From DATHWB01 sp035544575 (lineage in GTDB: Bacteria; Actinomycetota; Acidimicrobiia; Spongiisociales; ZC4RG35): a stretch of DNA of 64,000 bases. Under the pieces are notes generated by a model that did not search any database, had not been told where the DNA came from, and worked only from the letters and a program-made list of their open reading frames with translations. The position numbers were made by a program, and so were the translations under genes. The stretch covers positions 1 to 64,000 of the forward strand of contig DATKEC010000115.1 in assembly GCA_035544575.1 (NCBI GenBank). Direction: 5' to 3'. Positions 42,401 to 50,966 of the stretch are shown in pieces. Position 1 is the stretch's first letter, and each line of letters starts with the position of its first letter.

Positions 42401-42789
42401 GGGTCTTTGTCTGCGCCTTGGGGATCGCAGCGGTGGCATGCGGCACAGCACCGTCGGATCCGGACATGGCCGGAGGACGCGAGATCTTCCCCACGTGCGC
42501 GGCGTGCCATGGCGTCGATGGCACCGGTGGCGCAGGGCCCGCACTCACGTCCGTTCGCGACACCTTCCCGGACTGCGACACCCACATCGAGTGGATCCGG
42601 CTCGGCTCGGAACGCTGGAAGGCCGAAGTCGGGCCTGCGTACGGCAGCCAGGACAAGCCCGTGGACCACGTGATGCCTCCCTTCGGTCACCTCGACGACC
42701 AATCGCTGGGCAGGATCGCGATGTACGAGCGGGTCCGATTCGGCGGAGGCGACCCCGACGCTGAGAGGGGCGCCTGCGGGCTCAGTTGA
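42397..42789 (+). CDS. c-type cytochrome lipoprotein, probable CTG start
   Basis: 130 residues if translation begins at CTG 42397, which overlaps the upstream TGA as CTGA. This start gives a textbook lipoprotein signal (R-V-F-V-C-A-L-G-I-A-A-V-A-C, Cys15). No ATG, GTG or TTG upstream in frame would do so, and the next TTG downstream removes most of the signal. The mature protein binds one covalent heme through C34-A-A-C37-H38, with Met93 (V-M-P-P-F) as the likely sixth ligand. It should shuttle electrons at the outer face of the membrane for its coupled partner. Confidence 0.82.
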   Translation: MRVFVCALGIAAVACGTAPSDPDMAGGREIFPTCAACHGVDGTGGAGPALTSVRDTFPDCDTHIEWIRLGSERWKAEVGPAYGSQDKPVDHVMPPFGHLDDQSLGRIAMYERVRFGGGDPDAERGACGLS

Positions 42790-42850
42790 GCCGCCACCGC
42801 GCTCCAAGCACTCGGCGACCGCATGGATTCACCGTCACACCACGTGGAGT

Positions 42851-44002
42851 TCAGGTAGCCAGGACTGCGATGACCTGCGCTGCGGCCGCCTCGCACTCGT
42901 CGACAGTCGGTACGAGAGCCAGCCGCAGATGGCCCTCTCCGCCGGGCCCGAACGCCCGTCCAGGAGAGACCACGATCCCCGCTTCGAGCAACCGTTCTGC
43001 GGCCACCAGGTCATCGTCGACTTCGAGCCACACGTAGAGACCTGCGTCCGATCCGACCACCTCGAGGCCCGCGGCTGTGAATGCGTTACGAAGGATCCGG
43101 CGTTTCGCGGTGAAGACTGCCCGCCGGTCCGCCGCGTGAACGTCGTCGGACCATGCCGCCGCGGCCGCGGCCTGTGTGTACTCGGGAGCGGCAGTCCCCG
43201 TCGCCGTGCGCAGCATCGCCAGAGCCGCGATCGCTTCGGGGTCGCCGACGATGGCACCCGTGCGGTAGCCGGTCATGCCTGACCGCTTCGACAGACTCAG
43301 GAAAGAAAGCACGCCTCGCGATCCCTCGCCCGCCACCTCCAGCACCGAGGCGGGTGCCTCGTCCTCGTACAGGTCGGCATAACACTCGTCGGCGCACAAG
43401 AGAGAATCTGCTTGGCGACAGCGCTCGACGAACTCGGCCAGCACCTCGGCGGGGGTGACCGAACCGGTCGGGTTGTGGGGAGAGCACACCCACACGATCC
43501 GGGCCGAGGCCCACTCCGAGGCGGCGATGTCACCTGGACGGAACACGAAGTCGCCTGACATCGGAATCGCCACCCCCCGGGCACCGGCCAGCCGCGCGCC
43601 CCGCTCGTAGATCGGATACCCCGGTGTGGCCCACACGATCGAGTCGCCCGCCGCGCGATCCACGAACGCGAGCGGAGTCGAAAAGATCGCCTCCTTCGAG
43701 CCCGTGGTTGGCATCACCTGTGTCGCGGGGTCGACGTGGACACCGAAGCGACGCCGCACGTAGCCCGAGATGGCTGCGCGCAACTCCGGTGTGCCTCTCG
43801 TCGTCGGGTATTGCGAAACGGACGGCACGGCCGAACGGAGGGCGTCGACGATGAACGGGGGCGTCGGCTCGCGGGGATCACCGATCGAGAAGTCGACGAG
43901 AGGCAGTCCACGGGCGCGCATGTCACGCGCCAGGTCTTGGACTCGCGTGACCGGATTCCCGCCGAGATCATCGAGGACGGGGTTGCGCCGCATGCGCGGC
44001 AC
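42851..44002 (-). CDS. dapC: Succinyldiaminopimelate transaminase-like aminotransferase
   Basis: 383 residues, class I/II PLP aminotransferase. F-S-I-G-D-P-R-E-P near the start, Y-P-T-T-R-G-T-P-E-L, S-P-H-N-P-T-G, and S-L-S-K-R-S-G-M-T-G-Y-R with the PLP lysine mark the DapC group of actinobacteria. It should convert N-succinyl-2-amino-6-ketopimelate to the succinyl-diaminopimelate consumed by DapE, and dapD-dapE are 2 kb away. GTG 44002 is 5 bases after the M23 peptidase stop; ATG 43993 in frame is an alternative start. Confidence 0.85.
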   Translation of the reverse strand: MPRMRRNPVLDDLGGNPVTRVQDLARDMRARGLPLVDFSIGDPREPTPPFIVDALRSAVPSVSQYPTTRGTPELRAAISGYVRRRFGVHVDPATQVMPTTGSKEAIFSTPLAFVDRAAGDSIVWATPGYPIYERGARLAGARGVAIPMSGDFVFRPGDIAASEWASARIVWVCSPHNPTGSVTPAEVLAEFVERCRQADSLLCADECYADLYEDEAPASVLEVAGEGSRGVLSFLSLSKRSGMTGYRTGAIVGDPEAIAALAMLRTATGTAAPEYTQAAAAAAWSDDVHAADRRAVFTAKRRILRNAFTAAGLEVVGSDAGLYVWLEVDDDLVAAERLLEAGIVVSPGRAFGPGGEGHLRLALVPTVDECEAAAAQVIAVLAT

Positions 44003-44007
44003 GCTAC

Positions 44008-45309
44008 TCAGGAGATCAAACCGCAGGGCGGCGTGTGGAGGTACCCCCAGGCTCGGAGCAGCATCTTCAGGGCGCCGATCCGGCTGAGTTCCTCGGAAGG
44101 ATCGAGCCCCCTGGGATCACAGGCATCGATCTGCCCACGCGTGTGGAGGAAGGTGATGGCTTGGCTCGGGTCGAGGACGAGTTCCGGATGGAGGGCGGCC
44201 ACGATGAGCTGGGCGACCTCGCCACGCGTCACGGGCTGGTCGCACATCGGCGGCTGCGCGCAGTCGGCGCGCGCGCTCAGATACGTCTCCGGGTCGAGAA
44301 TCGGATCCATCACGTTGAAGTAGATGTAGGGACCGGTGTAGTCGCCGGTGAGACCGGTGATCCACCCTCCCACGGCAACCCGGGTGGCGACCGCCCCAGG
44401 GCAAGCCATCACACCCCACGTGTCGCACCACGACGGGAGACCCAGCGCGGTCGCGGTGTCGAAGATCACCGCTGAGGTTTCGGCGTCGTAGTCGATGTGC
44501 GCCCCGGCAAAACGGGCGTCGAGCGGGAGGTCGACAAGGGCCGGGTGGGCTCGCCGCTTGGCTGAATACAGGCTTGGCCCAGGGTCGATCGGCTCGCCCC
44601 ACGGAGTGCGCAGCTCGAAGTGCAGGTGCGGCGGGCCCCCTTCGGCGTTGCCCGAGTCGCCGATCCACCCGATCAGTTCGCCCTGCTCCACCCGATCGCC
44701 TTGCGCCAGTCCCGGGCGAATGCCGACTCCCTTGCCGTCGTTCGTGCCCACGGTGTCGTTGTTGAGGTGGACATACATCGAAAGCCAGCCATCGTCATGG
44801 CGCACCGAAAGCCAACAGCAGTCCCCTGGGGCGTCACGGACCGTCGACACGGTGCCGGATCGCACGGCGACCACCGGCGTCATCTTCGGGGCCAGGATGT
44901 CGACACCCGCGTGCAGCCTCCCGCCACCGTCGCGGGGTTCTCCGAAGAGCGACCAGCCGGGCGCGCCACCGCCGACGACCGGGAAGACCATGCGATACAC
45001 GTATGAACACACCGGAGGCGGAGGAGTCCAGGTTGTGTCCTCCACCGGTGGTGGTGGTGGTGGTGGTGGCGGCGGTTCGGCCGGGGGAGCGTCCGGGGGT
45101 GGGGGCGGATCGGGAGGAGGTTCGACCGGCGGCTCTTCTGCGGGAGGGGGGGCGTCCACCTGCGGTACCGGCGCGACATCCCCGGCCCCCACCGCCGGGG
45201 GCTGGATCGACGTGAATGTTCGGGGGGAACACGCCGCGGCAGCTTCCGGCGCAACCGGAATCAGCGCGGCGACGAGCACCAACCCCACCCAGGCTCTTCG
45301 CACCGACAT
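44008..45309 (-). CDS. Secreted M23 peptidoglycan peptidase with Pro-rich linker and SLH-like tail
   Basis: 433 residues. A signal peptide (about 1-28, ending A-A-A-A-C) precedes a long Pro-rich linker (about 50-105). The M23 domain (about 130-270) has H-A-G-V-D and the H-L-H-F-E-L zinc motif plus Y-V-H-L, so LytM-type cleavage of peptide cross-links is plausible. The C-terminal part (about 350-430) has T-R-G-E-V-A-Q-L-I and L-S-R-I-G-A-L-K-M-L-L-R-A-W, similar to S-layer-homology repeats that bind the wall. It is 5 bases upstream of dapC, so wall cleavage and precursor supply may be co-expressed. ATG 45309. Confidence 0.85.
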   Translation of the reverse strand: MSVRRAWVGLVLVAALIPVAPEAAAACSPRTFTSIQPPAVGAGDVAPVPQVDAPPPAEEPPVEPPPDPPPPPDAPPAEPPPPPPPPPPVEDTTWTPPPPVCSYVYRMVFPVVGGGAPGWSLFGEPRDGGGRLHAGVDILAPKMTPVVAVRSGTVSTVRDAPGDCCWLSVRHDDGWLSMYVHLNNDTVGTNDGKGVGIRPGLAQGDRVEQGELIGWIGDSGNAEGGPPHLHFELRTPWGEPIDPGPSLYSAKRRAHPALVDLPLDARFAGAHIDYDAETSAVIFDTATALGLPSWCDTWGVMACPGAVATRVAVGGWITGLTGDYTGPYIYFNVMDPILDPETYLSARADCAQPPMCDQPVTRGEVAQLIVAALHPELVLDPSQAITFLHTRGQIDACDPRGLDPSEELSRIGALKMLLRAWGYLHTPPCGLIS

Positions 45310-45367
45310 GAAGGTAGACCGTCGATGCCGATCTGTCGATGGCCAATCTCGAGCCGGCGTCCCGTGG

Positions 45368-45413
45368 AACCCAGGGTTAGATCGGACGTATACGTCCATT
45401 CTGGCCCGCGGAA
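45368..45413. repeat. Second copy (half-unit) of the palindrome-rich intergenic repeat
   Basis: From GGGTTAG (45374) through CTGGCCCGCGGAA (ending 45413) this matches the right arm at 11789-11828 with only a 3-base variable patch after the palindrome. The core GGACGTATACGTCC lies at 45384-45397. Left of it AACCCAGGGTT forms a small inverted repeat, but the mirrored second arm seen at 11750 is absent. It lies between divergently transcribed genes (M23 peptidase and a small membrane-anchored protein), where a terminator makes little sense. Confidence 0.85.
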
Positions 45414-45483
45414 TGGGGTACGGCGGCGAGTCGCGACCCTTGGCTGTCGGCTTCGCACCGGAAGCGATCTAGCCTGGCTCGCC

Positions 45484-45879
45484 GTGCCCTATCGCCTCAT
45501 CTACATCGGTCTGGGAGCACTCGCCCTGGCCGTCGTCGCTCTCGCCCTCGCATTCGGTGGCGGCGGCGACGCGATCGAGCTGCCTGAACCCGTCGAATCG
45601 GTTTATCCGCTACCCGGCGACGCAGTCCTCTTGCAGGCGTTCGTCGAAGTCGACATGGCCGTGGGCTACACCGTCGACATCTATGTGGACGGATTCCTGG
45701 TGCCTGCCAACGAGGTGAACGTCGTGGAGGCGACGGGTGTGTTCCGCTGGGCTCCGTCGCCCGCCAGCCTCTACATGGACGCCTGGACCCCGGGTGAACA
45801 CACGGTGCGCATCGTCTGGGACACCGTGGTCGGTCTGCCAGACCGGGGCGAGTTCACATGGACCTTTCGGGTGCAATGA
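45484..45879 (+). CDS. Membrane-anchored or secreted small protein, Ig-like fold
   Basis: 131 residues from GTG 45484. An N-terminal hydrophobic helix (about 4-24) is followed by a single beta-rich domain with an alternating pattern ending T-V-R-I-V-W-D-T-V and F-T-W-T-F-R-V, suggestive of an Ig/FN3-like fold. No catalytic motif. It is divergent from the M23 peptidase, with the palindromic repeat between them, and convergent with ligA. Confidence 0.6.
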   Translation: MPYRLIYIGLGALALAVVALALAFGGGGDAIELPEPVESVYPLPGDAVLLQAFVEVDMAVGYTVDIYVDGFLVPANEVNVVEATGVFRWAPSPASLYMDAWTPGEHTVRIVWDTVVGLPDRGEFTWTFRVQ

Positions 45880-45917
45880 CCGGACAGCCCCGCCGTTGAT
45901 CTGATCCGCCGGAGCCA

Positions 45918-47954
45918 TCAACCCAGCGCCTCTGGCCCGGTTTCGAGCATCCGGACGAAGGTGGCTTCGTCGATGATCGGGACACCGAGCGTTTCGGCCT
46001 TGGTCACCTTCGACCCACCGGGACTGTCGCCGACCACGAGGGCTGTTGTGTTCTTCGAAACCGACCCGGTCGCCTTCCCTCCCCTGGCGGTGATCGCGGA
46101 CTGGGCCTCGTCTCGGCTGAATCCGCTGAGAGTTCCCGTCACCACGAAGGTGAGCCCGGCGAGGACGTCGGCGGCGTCGGTGGCTTCGGGCTCGGGATGG
46201 ACCATCCTGACCCCTCCCGCCCGGAGACGCTCCAACAGCGCCCTATTCTCTTCGGCGCCGGCCCACTCCACCCACGCCGCTGCAATGGTCGGTCCGATCC
46301 CGTCGATGGCCACCAATTCGTCCTCGGCGGCGGCGACGAGACGTTCGATCGACTGGAACGCCCGAGCAAACTCGTCTGCGGCCTTCGGGCCGACGTGGCG
46401 GATCCCCAGCGCGATGATCAACCGGGCCATCGGGCGGTCACGGGCGGCATCGATTCCTTCCATCAGGTTGGCGATCGAGACCTCCCCCCATCCTTCGAAA
46501 CCGCCAAAGGACGCAGGCGTGAGGAAGAAGATGTCTGCTGGATCCGAGACCAGTCCCTCGTCGATGAGCAACTGGATCGTCTTGTAACCGAGGCCCTCGA
46601 TGTCCATCGCGCTTCGACCGGCGAAGAAGAAGAGCCATTCCCGCAGCCGGGAGGGACACGCCAGACCCCCGGTGCACCGCGCCACTTTCTCGCCGTCTGG
46701 ACGGGAGATCGGGTGCGAGCAGAACGGGCACGTCTTCGGCATCGACCACGCGCGCTCGGACCCCGTGCGGAGGGAGACGACCGGGCCGACCACCTCCGGG
46801 ATGACGTCGCCTGCGCGGCGAACGACGACCGTGTCGCCGATTCGGACGTCCTTGAGATGGACCTGTTCCTCGTTGTGGAGGGTGGCATTCGTCACGTTCG
46901 CCCCGCCGACGAAGACCGGTTCCAGGATGGCGTATGGAGTTGCGGCACCCGTCCGTCCGACATTGATCTCGATCGCACGCAGCGTGGTGGTCCGCTCCTC
47001 CGGGGGAAACTTGTACGCGATGGCCCAGCGCGGTGCTCGGGAGGTGAACCCGAGCCGATCCTGCAACGTGAGCGAATCGACCTTCGCCACGACGCCGTCC
47101 GTCTGGTACTCGTGGTTGTTCCTGGTCTTCTCGGCCTCAGCGACATAGGCGATCACCTCGTCGAGGTTCGCCACCACCCGGGACGCCGGGTTGACCGGCA
47201 GCCCGAGCGACGCGAGGTGCGTCATCGTCTCACCGTGGGTGGCGAAATCGGGTCCACCCTCCATCATGCCGGCCTGATACACCCAGATCGACAGCCGGCG
47301 CTCGCCGGCGATGGTGGGATCCTTCTGCCGTACCGATCCTGCCGCCGCATTCCGAGGATTTATGAAGATCCGCTCACCCGACTCGGCTTGGCGTGCGTTC
47401 AGGGCCTCGAAGGCGTCATACGGCATGAAAACCTCTCCCCGCACCTCGAGCAGTCGCGGCACGGAATCGCCGAACAACCTCAACGGGATGGCCTCGATCA
47501 TCCGCAGGTTGGCCGTGATGTCCTCTCCAGTGGTGCCATCACCGCGGGTGGCGCCCCTGGTCAGTACACCGTCGGCGTATGTGAGTGAAACCGCCAGACC
47601 ATCGACCTTCAGCTCACACATGTACCCGTCCGGGGTCGCCTGGAGCTGCCGGGTCATCCGGTCCTCCCACGCCCGCAGCTCTTCCACGGTTTCCGCGTTG
47701 TCCAGTGAGAAGAGGCGGCGCCGATGGACGACGGGAGCGAACAGGTCCGAAGTCGGACCGCCGACCCGCTGAGTGGGCGAGTCCGGCGTGATGAGATCTG
47801 GATGCTGCTCTTCGAGGGCTTCCAGCTCGCGAACGATGGCGTCGTACTCGGCGTCGGCGATCTCGGGCTCGTCCAGCACGTGATAACGATGGCCGTGATG
47901 TCGAATCGCCGACCGCAGTTCCTCGGCCCGGGCAGTCGGATCGATGTTGGTCAT
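45918..47954 (-). CDS. ligA: NAD-dependent DNA ligase
   Basis: 678 residues. Domain Ia is followed by the adenylation domain with Lys116 in C-E-L-K-V-D-G, the OB fold, a four-cysteine zinc finger (C-P-F-C...C-T-G-G-L-A-C), helix-hairpin-helix repeats and a C-terminal BRCT domain (about 595-678). It seals nicks in replication and repair using NAD. ATG 47954 is chosen; further upstream in frame the protein would extend into the divergent receiver gene. Length is normal. Confidence 0.95.
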   Translation of the reverse strand: MTNIDPTARAEELRSAIRHHGHRYHVLDEPEIADAEYDAIVRELEALEEQHPDLITPDSPTQRVGGPTSDLFAPVVHRRRLFSLDNAETVEELRAWEDRMTRQLQATPDGYMCELKVDGLAVSLTYADGVLTRGATRGDGTTGEDITANLRMIEAIPLRLFGDSVPRLLEVRGEVFMPYDAFEALNARQAESGERIFINPRNAAAGSVRQKDPTIAGERRLSIWVYQAGMMEGGPDFATHGETMTHLASLGLPVNPASRVVANLDEVIAYVAEAEKTRNNHEYQTDGVVAKVDSLTLQDRLGFTSRAPRWAIAYKFPPEERTTTLRAIEINVGRTGAATPYAILEPVFVGGANVTNATLHNEEQVHLKDVRIGDTVVVRRAGDVIPEVVGPVVSLRTGSERAWSMPKTCPFCSHPISRPDGEKVARCTGGLACPSRLREWLFFFAGRSAMDIEGLGYKTIQLLIDEGLVSDPADIFFLTPASFGGFEGWGEVSIANLMEGIDAARDRPMARLIIALGIRHVGPKAADEFARAFQSIERLVAAAEDELVAIDGIGPTIAAAWVEWAGAEENRALLERLRAGGVRMVHPEPEATDAADVLAGLTFVVTGTLSGFSRDEAQSAITARGGKATGSVSKNTTALVVGDSPGGSKVTKAETLGVPIIDEATFVRMLETGPEALG

Positions 47955-48062
47955 GTCGCGATGATGCCAGCTCGATGTGACACCGAGGCGCAGCCCGAAA
48001 AGGGGCGGCAGACTCACGCCAGAACCAACGTATGCAGCCGTTGAATGCCACAATCGGCCCCG

Positions 48063-48419
48063 ATGGCCCGCATTCTCCTCGCCGATGACTCCCCGTCTGT
48101 TCGTTTGCTCGTCCGTCGCCATCTGCAGGCGGACGGCCACGAGGTCTTGGAGGCGGAGGATGGCGACGCCGCGTATGCGCTGGGGGCCGAGGACCCGGAC
48201 CTGGCGATCCTCGACCAGCTGATGCCAGGAATGCGGGGCACCGACGTCCTCCACCGATGGCGAACCGAAGAGCGGTTGTTCCCGGTTCTGCTGCTGTCAG
48301 CGGTCGACGATGAGCACGTCGTCATCCAGTCCCTCGAGTTGGGCGCGGCCGACTACATCCGCAAGCCCTTCTCCATGCCAGAACTCAAGGCACGGATCGC
48401 AGCCCACCTGCCGCGCTGA
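48063..48419 (+). CDS. Single-domain response regulator (receiver)
   Basis: 118 residues, one CheY-like domain. Acidic pair Asp8-Asp9, phospho-acceptor Asp51 (L-D-Q-L-M-P-G), Ser79 in the conserved Ser/Thr position and Lys101 (R-K-P-F) are intact, so it can be phosphorylated. No output domain is fused. ATG 48063. It lies 38 bases before the HEAT and glycosyltransferase genes, and its output may be through binding one of those proteins. No histidine kinase gene is adjacent. Confidence 0.88.
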   Translation: MARILLADDSPSVRLLVRRHLQADGHEVLEAEDGDAAYALGAEDPDLAILDQLMPGMRGTDVLHRWRTEERLFPVLLLSAVDDEHVVIQSLELGAADYIRKPFSMPELKARIAAHLPR

Positions 48420-48457
48420 ATCCTTCAACCGGACGCTGCGAGCGCCGATAGGGGGGG

Positions 48458-49537
48458 ATGGACGCAACGATCGTCTCGATCCTCGCCGTGACGGCCGGCC
48501 TCACGGCATCCCTCGTCGTCGTGCTGGCTGTCGTCAAGTTGTTCCACCGGGAGATCGAGCGTTACCGCGGTGTCCGCACGGCCTACTACACCTCCGCCGT
48601 CGGCGAAATGTTGAGCCGCGGAGTCCTTCCCAGCCGACCCAGGCAGGGATGGGCCGAAGACCCACTTTTCCACGATGCCGTCGCGGACTATCGCCTGATG
48701 GTCACGGGCGAGGACCGCCGGTTCGTCGACTCCCTCGTCGACAAGCTCGGCATCGGCGACATCCTCGTGACACGGGCCCGGCGCCGCTTCCCCCGCTCCA
48801 CGCGGTTGCGGGCTGTTTCGAGCCTCGTCGATCTGGCGACGCCTGCTCATACCGCGGCATTGCAGACGATGATCGACGATCCGAATCCCCATGTCCGGGT
48901 CCACGCCGTGCGCGGCCTGGCGAGGGTGGGCGACACCGGCGCCGTCTCACACATCCTCGACATCGCCACGCGGGTCAAACCGTGGGAGGCAGCCCGAACT
49001 GCGGACGCACTGGTGGAGATGGGCGCCGACGCCGTTGAGCCGGTCATCAACTGGGTCGAGCACGAGCGGTCGAAGGCCTTTCCGTCGGTCGACGTCGTTG
49101 CCCTCTCCGGCCGACTCCTTGGGCTCATCGGCGACGAAAGAGCCGAACCCGTCCTCATCGCTCTGCTCGGATCCGACCGACCGGACTGGCGCGTGGCTGC
49201 GGCATCCGCTCTCGAACACGCCGGCACGGACATGTCCGTCGAGCCGCTCCGGGTGGCGATCCATGACGACGACTGGCGGGTTCGCGCCCGAGCGGTCGTT
49301 GCGCTCGGCGCGATGGCCGACGACGTGGCCATCGAAGAGATCGCCCAACTCCTGACAGACCGCCAATGGTGGGTCCGTCAGAACGCGGCCGGCGCCCTCA
49401 CCCAACTGCCCGGAGGGACCGACCGTCTCAAGGCGGCGCTCGAAGGCTCGGACCACTTCGCAGCTGACGCCGCCCTCAATCAACTCACGATCTCTGGAGC
49501 CCTCTCCGAGCGGCGCCCCCTCCCGAGCCGGACCTGA
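48458..49537 (+). CDS. Membrane-anchored HEAT-repeat protein
   Basis: 359 residues: one N-terminal transmembrane helix (about 5-30), then at least five HEAT-type repeats (D-P-N-P-H-V-R-V-H-A-V-R-G-L, D-R-P-D-W-R-V-A-A-A-S-A-L, D-D-D-W-R-V-R-A-R-A-V-V-A-L, D-R-Q-W-W-V-R-Q-N-A-A). HEAT solenoids bind proteins. Spaced two bases from the glycosyltransferase gene, it is probably a scaffold or regulator of that enzyme at the inner membrane. The ATG at 48458 has a poly-G ribosome site. Confidence 0.85.
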   Translation: MDATIVSILAVTAGLTASLVVVLAVVKLFHREIERYRGVRTAYYTSAVGEMLSRGVLPSRPRQGWAEDPLFHDAVADYRLMVTGEDRRFVDSLVDKLGIGDILVTRARRRFPRSTRLRAVSSLVDLATPAHTAALQTMIDDPNPHVRVHAVRGLARVGDTGAVSHILDIATRVKPWEAARTADALVEMGADAVEPVINWVEHERSKAFPSVDVVALSGRLLGLIGDERAEPVLIALLGSDRPDWRVAAASALEHAGTDMSVEPLRVAIHDDDWRVRARAVVALGAMADDVAIEEIAQLLTDRQWWVRQNAAGALTQLPGGTDRLKAALEGSDHFAADAALNQLTISGALSERRPLPSRT

Positions 49538-49539
49538 CC

Positions 49540-50946
49540 GTGCACACCTTCCTCGCAGTGTCATCCCTGGTCGTGCTCGTCTATTACCTGGCCTACCAGG
49601 TGACGATGCTGGTCTTCACCGTCGGTTCTGCCGCGGTGCTCGGCAAGGAACGCATGATCGCCCGCTACGGGCGAATCGAGGACATGCTCACATCCGACCT
49701 CGCTCCCCCGGTCTCGATCGTCGTCGCCGCGTACAACGAGTCCGCCGGCATCGTCGAAGCGATCACGTCGATGTCGATGGTTTCATATCCCCGGTTCGAG
49801 ATCGTCGTGGCCAACGACGGATCGACCGACGACACCCTCGATCGGCTGATCGACGCCTTCGACATGTTCCCGGTGCCCTACCCGGTGCGGACGAACATCG
49901 ACACCGCACCTGTCCGCCAGGTCTACAAGTCCCGCAAACCGATCGCCCTGACCGTGGTTGACAAAGAGAATGGCGGAAAGGGCGACGCGCTCAACGTGGC
50001 CATCAACACTGCCCGTTATCCCTACGTCATGGCAACCGATGCCGACGTGATCATCGACGGCAAGGCTCTCGTTCATGCCATGCGCCTCGTCGCCGAGGAC
50101 CGCGACCGAGTCGTCGCCGTGGGAGGGAACATCCGTCCCCTCAACGGTGCCACCGTGACCCACGGACACGTCGTCGAAGCGGGAGTACCGAAGTCGCTGA
50201 TCGAGCGATATCAACTGCTCGAGTACGTCCGCGCTTTCGTCGCGACGCGGCCGTTCTGGTCGGCCATCAACGCCCTGCCGCTCGTTTCGGGGGCATTCAG
50301 CCTGTACAAGCGGGACGCGGTCGTCGACGCCGGAGGTTTCGCTTCGGGGCACATGGGCGAAGACATCGACCTGACGATGCGGATCCACCGCCATTACCGC
50401 AACGCCAAGATCCCCTACAAGATCATGTACTCGCCCTCGGCGATCGTGTGGACGGAAGTGCCCACGACCCGCGCGGTCCTGCGACGACAACGCATCCGCT
50501 GGCACCGCGGGCTCATGACAGCCGTGCGCGACTTTCGGTCGAGCATCTTCAATCCGCGTCACGGCGCGGTCGGGATGCTGTCCTGGCCCACGATGGTGTT
50601 CTTCGAGTTCGTCGCACCCGTGGTCGAACTGTTGGGGTACGTGTTGATACCGATCGCGATGTTGGTGGGAGCAGTCGACCCGATGCAGGTCCTGGTGCTC
50701 TTCGTCATCGCCCTGTTCGTCGGCACCATCACCTCGCTCTTCGCTCTGCTGCTCGATGAACGCTACGGATACTTCAACGACCCTCGCGAGACGTTGCAGC
50801 TCTTGACGATCTGCTTCGTCGAGAACCTCGGACTACGCCAGATGACCGTCTGGTGGCGCGTCCGAGCCATGCATCGGGGACGTCAAGACAAAGCGTGGGG
50901 GAACATGGAGCGACGCGGAGTCAGGACGATCGCCAAGGCGGGCTGA
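49540..50946 (+). CDS. Processive family-2 glycosyltransferase (exopolysaccharide synthase-like)
   Basis: 468 residues. An N-terminal transmembrane helix is followed by the GT-A domain: S-I-V-V-A-A-Y-N-E, A-N-D-G-S-T-D-D, A-T-D-A-D-V (metal-binding DxD), G-E-D-I-D-L-T (catalytic Asp) and the R-R-Q-R-I-R-W processivity motif, then C-terminal transmembrane helices. This is the layout of PgaC, hyaluronan and cellulose-type synthases, so it should polymerise and extrude a polysaccharide. GTG 49540. It is the third gene after the receiver and HEAT-repeat genes. Confidence 0.9.
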   Translation: MHTFLAVSSLVVLVYYLAYQVTMLVFTVGSAAVLGKERMIARYGRIEDMLTSDLAPPVSIVVAAYNESAGIVEAITSMSMVSYPRFEIVVANDGSTDDTLDRLIDAFDMFPVPYPVRTNIDTAPVRQVYKSRKPIALTVVDKENGGKGDALNVAINTARYPYVMATDADVIIDGKALVHAMRLVAEDRDRVVAVGGNIRPLNGATVTHGHVVEAGVPKSLIERYQLLEYVRAFVATRPFWSAINALPLVSGAFSLYKRDAVVDAGGFASGHMGEDIDLTMRIHRHYRNAKIPYKIMYSPSAIVWTEVPTTRAVLRRQRIRWHRGLMTAVRDFRSSIFNPRHGAVGMLSWPTMVFFEFVAPVVELLGYVLIPIAMLVGAVDPMQVLVLFVIALFVGTITSLFALLLDERYGYFNDPRETLQLLTICFVENLGLRQMTVWWRVRAMHRGRQDKAWGNMERRGVRTIAKAG

Positions 50947-50966
50947 CCGGCTTCGGGTCGACGCGA

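Noticed and set aside
45046..45080. GGT triplet run as a microsatellite of interest
   Set aside because: It is simply the reverse of the proline codons in the Pro-rich linker of the M23 peptidase; length variation is possible but unremarkable.
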